DNA from: PNAI01 sp035501735
Lineage (GTDB): Bacteria; Pseudomonadota; Alphaproteobacteria; Rhizobiales; Xanthobacteraceae
NCBI GenBank assembly: GCA_035501735.1
Contig: DATJVR010000055.1
Span: forward strand, 1 to 64,000
Direction: 5' to 3'
Length of the DNA stretch: 64,000 nucleotides
The first letter of the stretch is position 1, and each line of letters begins with the position of its first letter. Below the pieces are notes generated by a model, which saw nothing but the letters and a program-made list of their open reading frames with translations, ran no database searches and was not told the DNA's origin. The translations under genes were made by a program, and so were the position numbers. Below are positions 51,152 to 59,305 of this stretch, one piece after another.

Positions 51152-52951
51152 TCAGGCCGAACGCGGCTTCGATGCTGCTGCGACGACCGCTGGAAGCGCG
51201 AGCGATGCCAGCATGGCCGGCGGCGCGGTCTCCTCGGGCAACCGGCCGATGCCGACGCGCACAAGCGCCGTTCCGACCGCAGGCAGCGCGGTAATGACGG
51301 CGAGCGGCACCGACAGCGCCGGTCCCCCAGCAAGCAGGAAGACATAAGGAAGTGCGGTTGGGTGAGTGACAGCCACAATCGCAAGCGAGCCAAGTCCAAG
51401 CACGCTATGGGGCCACAACTGCCTGAGCGCTGCCGACCAAGACACAATGTGATCGTCGCGCACTTGTCCGATCCAGCCGATCACGCGGCCGAACGGCAGT
51501 CCTGCCAAGAACAACGTGTGGCAGAACCACATGATGGGCGACAGCAAGATGAAGAATACGGTCTCGGTCACCACGCTCGTGAGGAAACGCGCGGTGCCAC
51601 CGAAGGCGCGACGCAGCTCAGGCCGCGTCAACACGTCGAGCACGGTCGCGATCTTGGGCGCAAACCACATCACGAGCGTAATGATGAGGAGCGCATAGCC
51701 TGCGTCGGGCCGGATGAAATCAGCCGGTGTCGGCGCGAACGCGAGCGCCAGTGTGCCGACCACCAGAAGCCCGATCCAGGCCGGCGAGCTCAGGAACATC
51801 AGCATGGCGAAAGCGAGCTGAAAACGGCTGACGAATTTCATGCCGGGCGCGAACAGGAAAAAGCTGTATTGCAACGTGCCCTGGCACCAGCGCTGGTCGC
51901 GGCGAATGAATTCGATCAGGGTTGGCGGATTCTCCTCCCAGCCGAGATCTTCCTCCGGCAGAACCCGCACTTCGTAGCCCGCGCGACGCATGAGTGCGGC
52001 TTCAACCTGGTCGTGGCTGAGCACGTGGCCGCTCAGCACGCCGGTTCCCGGCAGCGTCGGGATGTGGCAGTGGGCGATGAACGGCGCGAGTCGAATGACG
52101 GCGTTATGGCCCCAATACGGCCCGCAATCGCCCTGCCACCAGGCGCTGCCTATGGTCCATGACCGCATGCCGAGCCGCATGCCGAACTGGAAGATGCGCG
52201 CGAACGCGCTGGTCGATGGCAACCCGACCACGAGCCCTTGCAAGATGCCGAGCTTGGGGTCTGCCTGGATGACGCGAACCATCCGCAGGACCGCCGAAGC
52301 CGGAATGAAGCTGTCGGTGTCGAGCGTCACCGCGAACTCGTGCTCATCGCCCCAGCGCTCGCAAAAATCACGGATATTGCCGGCTTTGAAGCCTTCGTTG
52401 GTTTCGCGGCGCCGATAGACGAGATCGAGCCGGCCGTGCCAGCGCGCGGCTAGTTCACCGAACTGGGCTTCCTCAATCGTTGCAACATCCGGCCGGTTGG
52501 TGTCGCTCAACACAAAGAGCTTGAAGCGATCGCCGACGCCGGCGCCAACAAGTTCCTGCATCATCGGCTCGATGTTGCGGATCACCCGCGCCGGCGGCTC
52601 GTTGCGGATGCACACCAGAATTGCAGTCGAGGCGGTGATCCGCTCGTCGCCGCGGACGCGCGCGGCAATCGGCGTGACGGTCGCGATCGGGTCGCGGGCA
52701 AACCGAATGATCAGGAAACCGATCACCGAATTCCAGAAACCGATCACCGTCCATGGCAGGGTAAGGCCGAACAGGATGAGGATGACCGCATCGACGACGC
52801 CGAAGCCGCTGGCCGACAGTGCAATGGCCATCAGCCAAAGCATCGCCGCGGTCGTGGCGATCACCAGAACGGCCAGCAGCGCGCGGCGCCCGCCAAGCGA
52901 CTGGCTCGCGGTCGTATAGTCCGTCAGATTGTGGGTTGTGCGTTCGAGCAA
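51152..52951 (-). CDS. opgH: Glucan biosynthesis glucosyltransferase OpgH (MdoH)
   Basis: Membrane GT2-type glucosyltransferase that polymerises beta-linked glucose for osmoregulated periplasmic glucans. The 599-residue protein has two N-terminal membrane helices, a cytoplasmic catalytic domain with the metal-binding TLDTDSFIP, the base region PEEDLGWEEN, and the acceptor motif RRDQRWCQG, then five or six C-terminal helices. It lacks the long extra regions of E. coli OpgH (847 residues), as alphaproteobacterial forms do. No opgG is next to it. It leads the group with fkbM and a secreted protein. Confidence 0.9.
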   Translation of the reverse strand: MLERTTHNLTDYTTASQSLGGRRALLAVLVIATTAAMLWLMAIALSASGFGVVDAVILILFGLTLPWTVIGFWNSVIGFLIIRFARDPIATVTPIAARVRGDERITASTAILVCIRNEPPARVIRNIEPMMQELVGAGVGDRFKLFVLSDTNRPDVATIEEAQFGELAARWHGRLDLVYRRRETNEGFKAGNIRDFCERWGDEHEFAVTLDTDSFIPASAVLRMVRVIQADPKLGILQGLVVGLPSTSAFARIFQFGMRLGMRSWTIGSAWWQGDCGPYWGHNAVIRLAPFIAHCHIPTLPGTGVLSGHVLSHDQVEAALMRRAGYEVRVLPEEDLGWEENPPTLIEFIRRDQRWCQGTLQYSFFLFAPGMKFVSRFQLAFAMLMFLSSPAWIGLLVVGTLALAFAPTPADFIRPDAGYALLIITLVMWFAPKIATVLDVLTRPELRRAFGGTARFLTSVVTETVFFILLSPIMWFCHTLFLAGLPFGRVIGWIGQVRDDHIVSWSAALRQLWPHSVLGLGSLAIVAVTHPTALPYVFLLAGGPALSVPLAVITALPAVGTALVRVGIGRLPEETAPPAMLASLALPAVVAAASKPRSA

Positions 52952-53047
52952 GATGGCTTCCGATCCCCCGCCGGCCCGTGCAGAATAATATGAAAGCGGC
53001 TAATCAAGTCCAAGACACGTTCTAGAGACGTCCGAAGGGGCACCCTG

Positions 53048-54037
53048 GTGGCGACCGAACAAAACGACGTTGCGCGTGCACTTTGGTACGTCGGCGCCGG
53101 GCGCGCCGAACTGCGCGAGGAAAAGCTCGCGCCACTCGCCACCGGCACGGTCCGCGTGCGTGCGCTGTGGGGAGCGCTCAGCCGCGGCACTGAATCCTTG
53201 GTGTTCGCGGGTCGCGTTCCGAAAAGCGAGTACGAGCGCATGCGTTCGCCGTTCATGGGTGGCACCTTTCCGTTCCCTGTGAAATACGGCTATTCCGTGG
53301 TAGGGCGCGTCGAGGCCGGTCCCGCCGAGCTACGCGAGCGTCTGGTTTTTGTGCTGCACCCCCACCAGACCGCCTTCGCCGTTCCGGCCGCCTCTGCCGT
53401 CCCGCTACCCGAAGGCCATCCTCCAATGCGCGCGGTGCTCGCCGCCAACATGGAAACCGCCCTGAATGCGATATGGGACGCCGAACCCGGCAAGAACGAC
53501 CGCATCGCTATCGTGGGTGTGGGTGTGGTGGGCGCGCTGGTCGGCTTCCTGTGCCGAAAGCTGATGCCTGATACCGAGGTCACGCTCGTCGACATCAATC
53601 CGGCCCGCGCCGAGATCGCACGCGTCTTTGGGCTGAGCTTTGCCGCACCTGATTCCGCTCCGTCCGAATGCGATTTGGTGATTCATACCAGCGCCAGCGC
53701 CGCCGGCCTGGCCACCGCGCTCAACCTCGCGCGCGACGAGGCGACCGTGCTGGAGCTGAGCTGGTACGGCTCGGCCGACGTGCCTGTACCTCTCGGCGGC
53801 GCGTTCCACAGCCGCCGGCTGCGCCTGATCTCGAGTCAGGTCGGCAAGGTCGCGCCTTCGCACCGCACGACCTGGACGCATCGCGCCCGTCTCGAGGCCG
53901 CGCTTGCCTATACGGCCGATCCTCGGCTTGATGCGCTCATCGCACCGCCGGTGACGTTCGATGATCTGCCCGCGCGCTTGCCACAGATTCTTGCGCCAAC
54001 AAGCGGCGTTCTGTGCCAACGTATAGACTACCGATAA
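53048..54037 (+). CDS. BchC-like medium-chain dehydrogenase (pteridine-type cluster)
   Basis: Medium-chain dehydrogenase/reductase of 329 residues, starting at GTG 53048. The N-terminal GroES-like domain contains WGALSRGTESLVFAGRVPKS, close to the same block in BchC, but the Cys ligands of the structural Zn lobe of classical alcohol dehydrogenases are absent. The Rossmann domain has GVGVVG at 157-162. It probably oxidises an alcohol of a bulky heterocyclic substrate with NAD(P). It is the first gene of a group with PTPS-like, glycosyltransferase and methyltransferase genes; its TAA overlaps the next gene's ribosome site. Confidence 0.82.
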   Translation: MATEQNDVARALWYVGAGRAELREEKLAPLATGTVRVRALWGALSRGTESLVFAGRVPKSEYERMRSPFMGGTFPFPVKYGYSVVGRVEAGPAELRERLVFVLHPHQTAFAVPAASAVPLPEGHPPMRAVLAANMETALNAIWDAEPGKNDRIAIVGVGVVGALVGFLCRKLMPDTEVTLVDINPARAEIARVFGLSFAAPDSAPSECDLVIHTSASAAGLATALNLARDEATVLELSWYGSADVPVPLGGAFHSRRLRLISSQVGKVAPSHRTTWTHRARLEAALAYTADPRLDALIAPPVTFDDLPARLPQILAPTSGVLCQRIDYR

Positions 54038-54049
54038 AGGAGACCGCTC

Positions 54050-54451
54050 TTGTTTGCCGTTGAAGTTCGCGACCATATCATGATCGCCCATTCTTTTCGG
54101 GGCGCCCTGTTCGGCCCGGCGCAGGCGCTGCACGGCGCGACCTTCGTGATCGATGCAGCCTTTCTCGCCGAGCGTTTGGATGCCAACGGCGTCGTCGTCG
54201 ACATCGGCCGCGCCCACGAAGTGCTCAAATCCGTGCTGGGACCACTCAACTATCGCAATCTCGACGAGCTGCCCGATTTTCGGGGCGCCAACACCACCAC
54301 CGAATTTCTGACGAAATATGTGTTCGACCGGCTGGCAGAAGCCGCGCGCGCCGGAAAGCTCGGCCGCGAGGGCCGCGAGCTTTCCGCCATCCGCATCACG
54401 ATTTCCGAATCGCATGTGGCGCGCGCGTGGTACGAGGCGCCATTGTGGTGA
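54050..54451 (+). CDS. 6-pyruvoyl-tetrahydropterin synthase/QueD-fold protein, atypical active site
   Basis: A 133-residue tunnel-fold protein of the PTPS/QueD family. The start is TTG at 54050, set by an AAGGAGA site 6 bases upstream. Aligned with E. coli QueD, the first Zn His is kept (His14), the HGH motif becomes LHGATF (His28 kept, second His replaced by Ala30), the catalytic Cys is Ala24, and the Asp-His dyad is Asn67-Tyr68. The pterin-anchoring Glu120 and the TTTEFLTK helix remain. It may bind a pterin-like compound but cannot perform the usual reaction. Linked to the glycosyltransferase by a 4-bp overlap. Confidence 0.8.
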   Translation: MFAVEVRDHIMIAHSFRGALFGPAQALHGATFVIDAAFLAERLDANGVVVDIGRAHEVLKSVLGPLNYRNLDELPDFRGANTTTEFLTKYVFDRLAEAARAGKLGREGRELSAIRITISESHVARAWYEAPLW

Positions 54452-55497
54452 AGCGCTTTGCGTTCGCGGTGCCCGGCGATCTCGCGACGCCCACGGGTGG
54501 CTATGCCTACGACCGGCGCATCGTCGCGGAGCTCAAGCAACTTGGCTGGACCGTCGACGTGATCGATCTTGGCGATGGCTTTCCCTTTCCCGACGAGAAA
54601 ATGCGCGCAGCGGCCAAAACTCAACTGGAGAAGGTACCGGAGCGCCGCCCGATCGTGATCGATGGTCTTGCGCTCGGCGTGCTGCCGGAACTGGCCGCTT
54701 CATTGAAGGGGCGCAATCCGCTGATCGCACTCGTGCATCATCCGTTGGCGTTGGAATCCGGATTGAGCGCAGCGCAAGCCGAGCAATTCCGCAAAAGCGA
54801 ACGCGCGGCCCTCGCCTCCACGAGCAAGGTCATCGTCACCAGCGCGCCGACGGCACGCTTATTGACCGCCGACTATGACGTGCCGGCCGAGCGCATCACC
54901 ATCGCGCGTCCGGGCAACGATCCGGTCGAGCCCGCGCGCGGCTCGAACGACGGCATCGTTCGTCTGCTTTCCGTGGGCTCGCTCGTTCCGCGCAAGGGCT
55001 ATGATGTGCTTCTCGCCGCGCTCACCATGCTTGCCGATCTGCGCTGGCATCTCACCATCGCCGGCGACAGCGAACGCGATCGCGCCACCGCCACCGCGAT
55101 CAGGAACGACATCGCCCGCCGCGGCTTGGGCGAACGCATCGCCCTGGTCGGCGCCGTTTCGCACGAACGCCTTGCCACGCTGCATCGCGCCGCTGATGTG
55201 TTTGTGCTGGCCTCGCGTTTCGAGGGCTATGGCATGGCCTACGCCGAGGCGATTGCGTACGGACTGCCGGTTATCGGAACCTCGGCCGGTGCCATTCCAG
55301 AAACGCTGCCCGAGGACGCCGCGATTCTTGTCCCGCCCGATGATGTCGCGCCACTCGCACGGGCGCTGCGCCGGCTGATCGCGAACGAGGCCGAGCGGAA
55401 GCGCTTTGCCGCGGCCGCGCGCGCCGCCGCCGCACGATTGCCGTCCTGGCGCGAATCGGCCGCGCTGTTCGCGTCCGCCGTCGAGGCCGCCACATGA
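54448..55497 (+). CDS. GT4-family glycosyltransferase (pteridine-type cluster)
   Basis: Glycosyltransferase family 4, GT-B fold, 349 residues. GTG at 54448 overlaps the TGA of the PTPS-like gene. The N-domain begins KRFAFAVPGDLATPTGGYAY, where the glycine loop binds the acceptor side; the C-domain has VGSLVPRKGYDVLLAAL and the EX7E motif in SRFEGYGMAYAEAIAYGLPV, then TSAGAIPETL. Such retaining enzymes use NDP-sugars. Its position inside a pteridine-like group suggests it glycosylates that metabolite. Its TGA overlaps the methyltransferase ATG by 4 bp. Confidence 0.88.
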   Translation: MKRFAFAVPGDLATPTGGYAYDRRIVAELKQLGWTVDVIDLGDGFPFPDEKMRAAAKTQLEKVPERRPIVIDGLALGVLPELAASLKGRNPLIALVHHPLALESGLSAAQAEQFRKSERAALASTSKVIVTSAPTARLLTADYDVPAERITIARPGNDPVEPARGSNDGIVRLLSVGSLVPRKGYDVLLAALTMLADLRWHLTIAGDSERDRATATAIRNDIARRGLGERIALVGAVSHERLATLHRAADVFVLASRFEGYGMAYAEAIAYGLPVIGTSAGAIPETLPEDAAILVPPDDVAPLARALRRLIANEAERKRFAAAARAAAARLPSWRESAALFASAVEAAT

Positions 55498-56300
55498 GCG
55501 GATTTTCTGCCGACTGGCTCACCTTGCGCGAGCCCTATGACAGGCGCGCGCGCAATCCGAAAGTGCTCGATGCGGTCGCAGCCGCCTTTGCGAACTTGCC
55601 GTCGATCTCCATCGTCGATCTCGCCTGCGGCACCGGGTCGACTCTGCGGGCCCTCGCGCCGCGACTATCCAGCCGGCAAAACTGGAAGCTCGTCGACAAT
55701 GACCTCGGGCTGCTCGCGCGTGCCGCGAGCGCGTCATATCCGAATGCCAAGGTCACGACGGCGGCCATCGATCTCGCGCGCGACCTGGAAGCCGCACTCG
55801 ATGGTGCAGTCGATCTTGTCACCACGTCGGCCTTGCTTGATCTCGTTTCCGATCGCTGGCTCGAGCGCTTCATCACGGAAGCTGCGGCGCGGAAGCTCCC
55901 GATCTATGCCGCGCTCAGCTACGATGGTCGCATCACTCTCGAACCGCCCGACCAGTTCGACGCGCCGATGATCGCCGCCGTCAACGACCATCAGCGTACC
56001 GATAAGGGTTTTGGTCCCGCACTCGGACCGTCAGCGGCAGATCAAACCATCTCGCGCCTGAAATCTGTCGGCTATTCGGTCGTGCACGGCACCGCCGACT
56101 GGGTGTTCGCACCGGAGGACCGCGAAATTCAGATCGGCATGCTCGACGGCTGGGCCGGAGCGGCGCGCGAGCTCGGTCAATTGCCGCTGGCTGAGATCAT
56201 GGCCTGGTTGACGCGCCGACGTGATGCGGTCGCCGCCGGCCGGGCGTCGTCGCGTGTCGGTCACGTGGATGTCTTCGCGAGACCGATCGGCTTGCGCTGA
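55494..56300 (+). CDS. Class I SAM-dependent methyltransferase (pteridine-type cluster)
   Basis: Methyltransferase of 268 residues. Motif I is IVDLACGTGSTLRAL (41-49 core), then NWKLVDNDLGLLARA for the SAM ribose acid and VDLVTTSALLDLVSDRWLER for motif II/III. It lies in a coupled run with the PTPS-like and glycosyltransferase genes, so it probably methylates the same metabolite, on N or O. Its 3' end overlaps the RibD-like gene on the opposite strand by 40 bp. Confidence 0.87.
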   Translation: MSGFSADWLTLREPYDRRARNPKVLDAVAAAFANLPSISIVDLACGTGSTLRALAPRLSSRQNWKLVDNDLGLLARAASASYPNAKVTTAAIDLARDLEAALDGAVDLVTTSALLDLVSDRWLERFITEAAARKLPIYAALSYDGRITLEPPDQFDAPMIAAVNDHQRTDKGFGPALGPSAADQTISRLKSVGYSVVHGTADWVFAPEDREIQIGMLDGWAGAARELGQLPLAEIMAWLTRRRDAVAAGRASSRVGHVDVFARPIGLR

Positions 56301-57106
56301 GACGACAGATCGCAATCGAACAGCACTTCATCCTCAAGCTGATGGATACGCATCGGCACACGCAGCGCCTCGTCCATGCGCTCGATTGCGGGCAGGATGA
56401 AGCTCGGCCGACCAGCTCCGATGATGATCGGTGCGACCACCACATGCAGACGGTCGAGACATCCCGCCGCCAGAAAGCGCGACACGGTCTCGGCCCCGCC
56501 TTCGATCAAGACGCGGCGCAACCCGCGCTCGGCCAGCGCCCGCAAAATTTCCGCCGGTGCAATCTGCCCCTGATCGGCCGGCAGCCGCACGATTTCGATT
56601 TCGGAAGGAAGTTGCAGCCGCGTGTCAGCCGTCGTCACCACGATGCGGCGGACGCCGTCGCTCGCAAACATGCGCGCGTTCGCTGTCAGTCGCCCGCGTG
56701 GATCGATCACCACCCGCACTGGATTCGGTCCGCTGACGCGCCGCACGGTCAGTTGCGGATCGTCGGCAATTGCGGTTCCCACTCCGATCGCCACCGCATC
56801 GACCAGCGCGCGCAGCCGATGCAAGTGCGCCAATCCCGCCGGACCGTTGATGTAGTGCGAGTGACCGCTGGCGGTCGCGACGCGTCCGTCGAGCGATTGG
56901 CCGATCTGGCCGACGATCAGCAAATTATCCACGACGCCTCTGCGTAATGGACCAAAAAGTGATTCCCACGGCGACGGCAAAGACGCCGTCGAATTTCGGA
57001 CCAATTCCGGAACGCTCTTCCACTCTATGAATGTCTGTTCATCAGTCGGTGTTGAAGTGCCGCGGCTAATTCCATCGTGGATTCCTCGGGTTGGTGGTGG
57101 CGGCAT
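56261..57106 (-). CDS. RibD C-terminal-domain reductase (RibD/DHFR-like)
   Basis: Pyrimidine reductase of the RibD_C fold, about 281 residues from ATG 57106 (57145 is an alternative). It has IVGQIGQSLDGRVATASGHS, INGPAGLAHLHRLRALVDAV, GVGTAIADDPQLTVRR and VLIEGGAETVSRFLAAG, matching the NADPH-binding reductase half of RibD. The deaminase half of RibD is missing, so it should reduce a ribosylamino-pyrimidine or related ring with NADPH. About 55 N-terminal residues precede the domain. It is antisense to its neighbours, convergent with the methyltransferase and divergent from the GTP cyclohydrolase gene. Confidence 0.87.
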   Translation of the reverse strand: MPPPPTRGIHDGISRGTSTPTDEQTFIEWKSVPELVRNSTASLPSPWESLFGPLRRGVVDNLLIVGQIGQSLDGRVATASGHSHYINGPAGLAHLHRLRALVDAVAIGVGTAIADDPQLTVRRVSGPNPVRVVIDPRGRLTANARMFASDGVRRIVVTTADTRLQLPSEIEIVRLPADQGQIAPAEILRALAERGLRRVLIEGGAETVSRFLAAGCLDRLHVVVAPIIIGAGRPSFILPAIERMDEALRVPMRIHQLEDEVLFDCDLSSQRKPIGLAKTST

Positions 57107-57267
57107 AGGTTCAAGGCCCCGTGATTGGCTAGGACACAATTTCATCCAAATATATCAGGATGAAAGAGCACAGAGGGGAAGCCGCCGGGGAACCGGGGAG
57201 CCCGCAAAAGGTTAAGGGTTAGTTCTAGCTCGCGGCAAATCAGCACTTCGAAAGGTAGCGATATCAC
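57107..57267. promoter_or_regulatory. Divergent RibD-like/RibA-like promoter region with purine-rich block
   Basis: The 161 bp hold both promoters. Around 57175-57210 lies a purine-rich stretch that includes CCGG-GGAA-CCGG at about 57188-57199, a 4-bp stem with a GNRA-type loop, near GGGGAAGCC and GGGGAGCCC. It resembles a structured leader, but I cannot match it to a known FMN or other riboswitch. Confidence 0.3.
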
Positions 57268-58422
57268 ATGGGCGACTGTGATTTTGATTCCAGCCTGTTT
57301 GGCACTCCCGAGCAGGTCGGGGTAGTACGTGGTCTTGCGGAACTTCGTGCTCGAAGACCAGTGCTCATTGAAGCGAACGGCAAGCCACAGCTGACTCTTC
57401 CGGTTGACGGTCTCGATTCCGTTCGGCTTGCAGCTTTCACAAACTTATGTTCCCCGGTAGCGCCGAGACTGATCGTCTCAGCGCGGCGCGCACGTGCGCT
57501 CGGGCTCAAGGTGGGCGTCCCGATGGCATTGACGCTTCCTGTTGGCACCAAGGCTGACGACGTGAACGCGCTGGTGACCGATCCCGACGCCGAACTGCCG
57601 CCCTTTGCGGAGCCCGCGGACGCCGCAGGAGTTGCCGCTGTCCTGCTTGCCAAACTGGCGCAAGGATTGCCCGCGGTTCTGGCAGCGGAGGCACCCGTTG
57701 CTAAATTGGCGAGTTTCGATCCGCCGCTCGTGACGGTCGAAGCGCAAGCGGTTGAGAATTATCGCAGCGATATCATCCGGACCTTGCGCAGGGTTGGCGA
57801 AGCGCGCATTCCGCTGATGTCGGGAACCAGCACCCGCTTCGTGGCATTCTGCGACGCGCTCGGCGAAAGTTCTGTCGCGATCGTGGTTGGCGAACCGGAT
57901 TGCAGCAAGCCCGTGCGCGTGCGACTGCATTCGGCCTGCCTGACCGGCGACGTTTTCGGCTCGCGCCGTTGCGACTGTGGCGATCAGTTGAAGCTTTCGG
58001 TCAAGCGGCTGGAAGAATCCGGCGGCGGCATCATCCTGTACTTGGCGCAGGAGGGCCGCGGGCTCGGCCTCGCCAACAAACTGCGGACCTATCAATTGCA
58101 GGATGAGGGTCTCGATACGGTCGACGCCAATACCACGCTCGGCTTCGATGACGACGAGCGCGACTATGGCGTTGCGGCGCGCATGCTGGAACTGCTCGGC
58201 TGCCGTCGCATCGAGCTGTTGACCAACAATCCGGCCAAGCTCGAAGGCTTGACCAAGTCGGGAATCGACATCGTCGGCCGCATGCCGATCGAAGCGCCCA
58301 TCACGGCCGACAATCGCCGCTACATGACGGCGAAAGCGACCCGTGCGGGACATCAGCTCGGTCATCTGATTGCATCGCTCACCGAAACGGGGAAGGTCGG
58401 GGAGCCCGCTCTCGTCCCCTGA
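57268..58422 (+). CDS. GTP cyclohydrolase II with degenerate RibB-like N-terminal domain
   Basis: The C-terminal half (about 190-384) is a full GTP cyclohydrolase II: Zn ligands Cys224, Cys235 and Cys237 in HSACLTGDVFGSRRCDCG, then YLAQEGRGLGL, TVDANTTLGF and LTNNPAKL. It opens the imidazole ring of GTP to a diaminopyrimidine. The first 190 residues follow the pattern of DHBP synthase (RGLAELRARRPVLIE, then FTNLCSPVAPRLIVSARRAR) but lack the acidic DDEDREnEgD motif, so that activity should be absent. I did not assign ribA because the neighbours suggest a different pathway. The start at ATG 57268 has an AAAGG site upstream. Confidence 0.88.
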   Translation: MGDCDFDSSLFGTPEQVGVVRGLAELRARRPVLIEANGKPQLTLPVDGLDSVRLAAFTNLCSPVAPRLIVSARRARALGLKVGVPMALTLPVGTKADDVNALVTDPDAELPPFAEPADAAGVAAVLLAKLAQGLPAVLAAEAPVAKLASFDPPLVTVEAQAVENYRSDIIRTLRRVGEARIPLMSGTSTRFVAFCDALGESSVAIVVGEPDCSKPVRVRLHSACLTGDVFGSRRCDCGDQLKLSVKRLEESGGGIILYLAQEGRGLGLANKLRTYQLQDEGLDTVDANTTLGFDDDERDYGVAARMLELLGCRRIELLTNNPAKLEGLTKSGIDIVGRMPIEAPITADNRRYMTAKATRAGHQLGHLIASLTETGKVGEPALVP

Positions 58423-58510
58423 GCTTTCACACATCCGCCGCAGCTCTTGCCTGACGACAACCCGCCGGGAACGCGTATGCATGGGCAAGAGCAGCGGCTA
58501 GAATTCGATT

Positions 58511-59299
58511 ATGGACCGTTCCGCAAAGCGACTGATCGGCGCGCTCACGTCCCCGGAAGTCTCGCAGTCATTGCGTAAAACTTCGATCCTTTGCATGCCG
58601 GTCGGATCGCTCGAGCAGCACGGGCCCCATCTACCGCTCGACACCGACACCCTGTTGGCTGAAGCCTTCACGCAGGCCTTCATCGCGCGCTGGGGCAAGA
58701 CATACGATCTCTGGCAGCTTCCGAGCGTAACCCTCGGTCTCTCCCGCGAGCACGCCTGGGCGCCCGGCACCATCTCGCTTTCGATCCAGACCATGACGGC
58801 ACTGCTGCGCGACAGCGCGAATGAAATCGCCCGTGGCCTGCCGGCGCGCAATCTTGCCCTCGTCAATGGTCACGGCGGCAACCGCGGCCTCCTCGATGCG
58901 CTGGTGCGCGAACTGTCGGCCGACTTCGGGCTCAATGTTTGCGCGCTGCACCTTGGCGCCATGATGAGCCCGATAGCAGGCGCGGGGTTCACTGAAATCC
59001 ACGGCGGCAAGGACGAGACTTCGGTGATGCTGGCGTTGGCTCCCGAACGCGTGCGACGCCGGAAGATTTCCGGAGTCAAACCGCCCAAGGACGCAAGGAT
59101 GGTAAGCGCCCTGATCCTCGATCCCGCCGCGAGCTGGCCGTGGACCAGCGACGATTCGCGCATCGCTCATCGGGGCATCACCGGCGACCCGCGCGCAGCG
59201 TCAGCAAGGCACGGCCGCGGGATCATCGATCGCGTCGTCGAATCCGCCGGCGGCCTGTTCAAGCAGCTGCTCGAAAATCAGCGCCGATCAAATCGCTGA
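58511..59299 (+). CDS. Creatininase-family metal-dependent amidohydrolase
   Basis: Creatininase/ArfB/MftE fold protein of 262 residues. Metal and active-site residues are visible: Glu35 and His37 in GSLEQHGPH, Asp46 in PLDTDT, His121 in LVNGHGGNRG, and Glu169 in EIHGGKDETS. In archaea a family member (ArfB) removes formyl from a GTP-derived pyrimidine, and in mycofactocin synthesis MftE trims a peptide. Next to a GTP cyclohydrolase II, hydrolysis of an amide or formamide on the pathway intermediate is plausible. It ends 6 bp before the convergent phoB stop. Confidence 0.88.
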   Translation: MDRSAKRLIGALTSPEVSQSLRKTSILCMPVGSLEQHGPHLPLDTDTLLAEAFTQAFIARWGKTYDLWQLPSVTLGLSREHAWAPGTISLSIQTMTALLRDSANEIARGLPARNLALVNGHGGNRGLLDALVRELSADFGLNVCALHLGAMMSPIAGAGFTEIHGGKDETSVMLALAPERVRRRKISGVKPPKDARMVSALILDPAASWPWTSDDSRIAHRGITGDPRAASARHGRGIIDRVVESAGGLFKQLLENQRRSNR

Positions 59300-59305
59300 C
59301 GGTCG

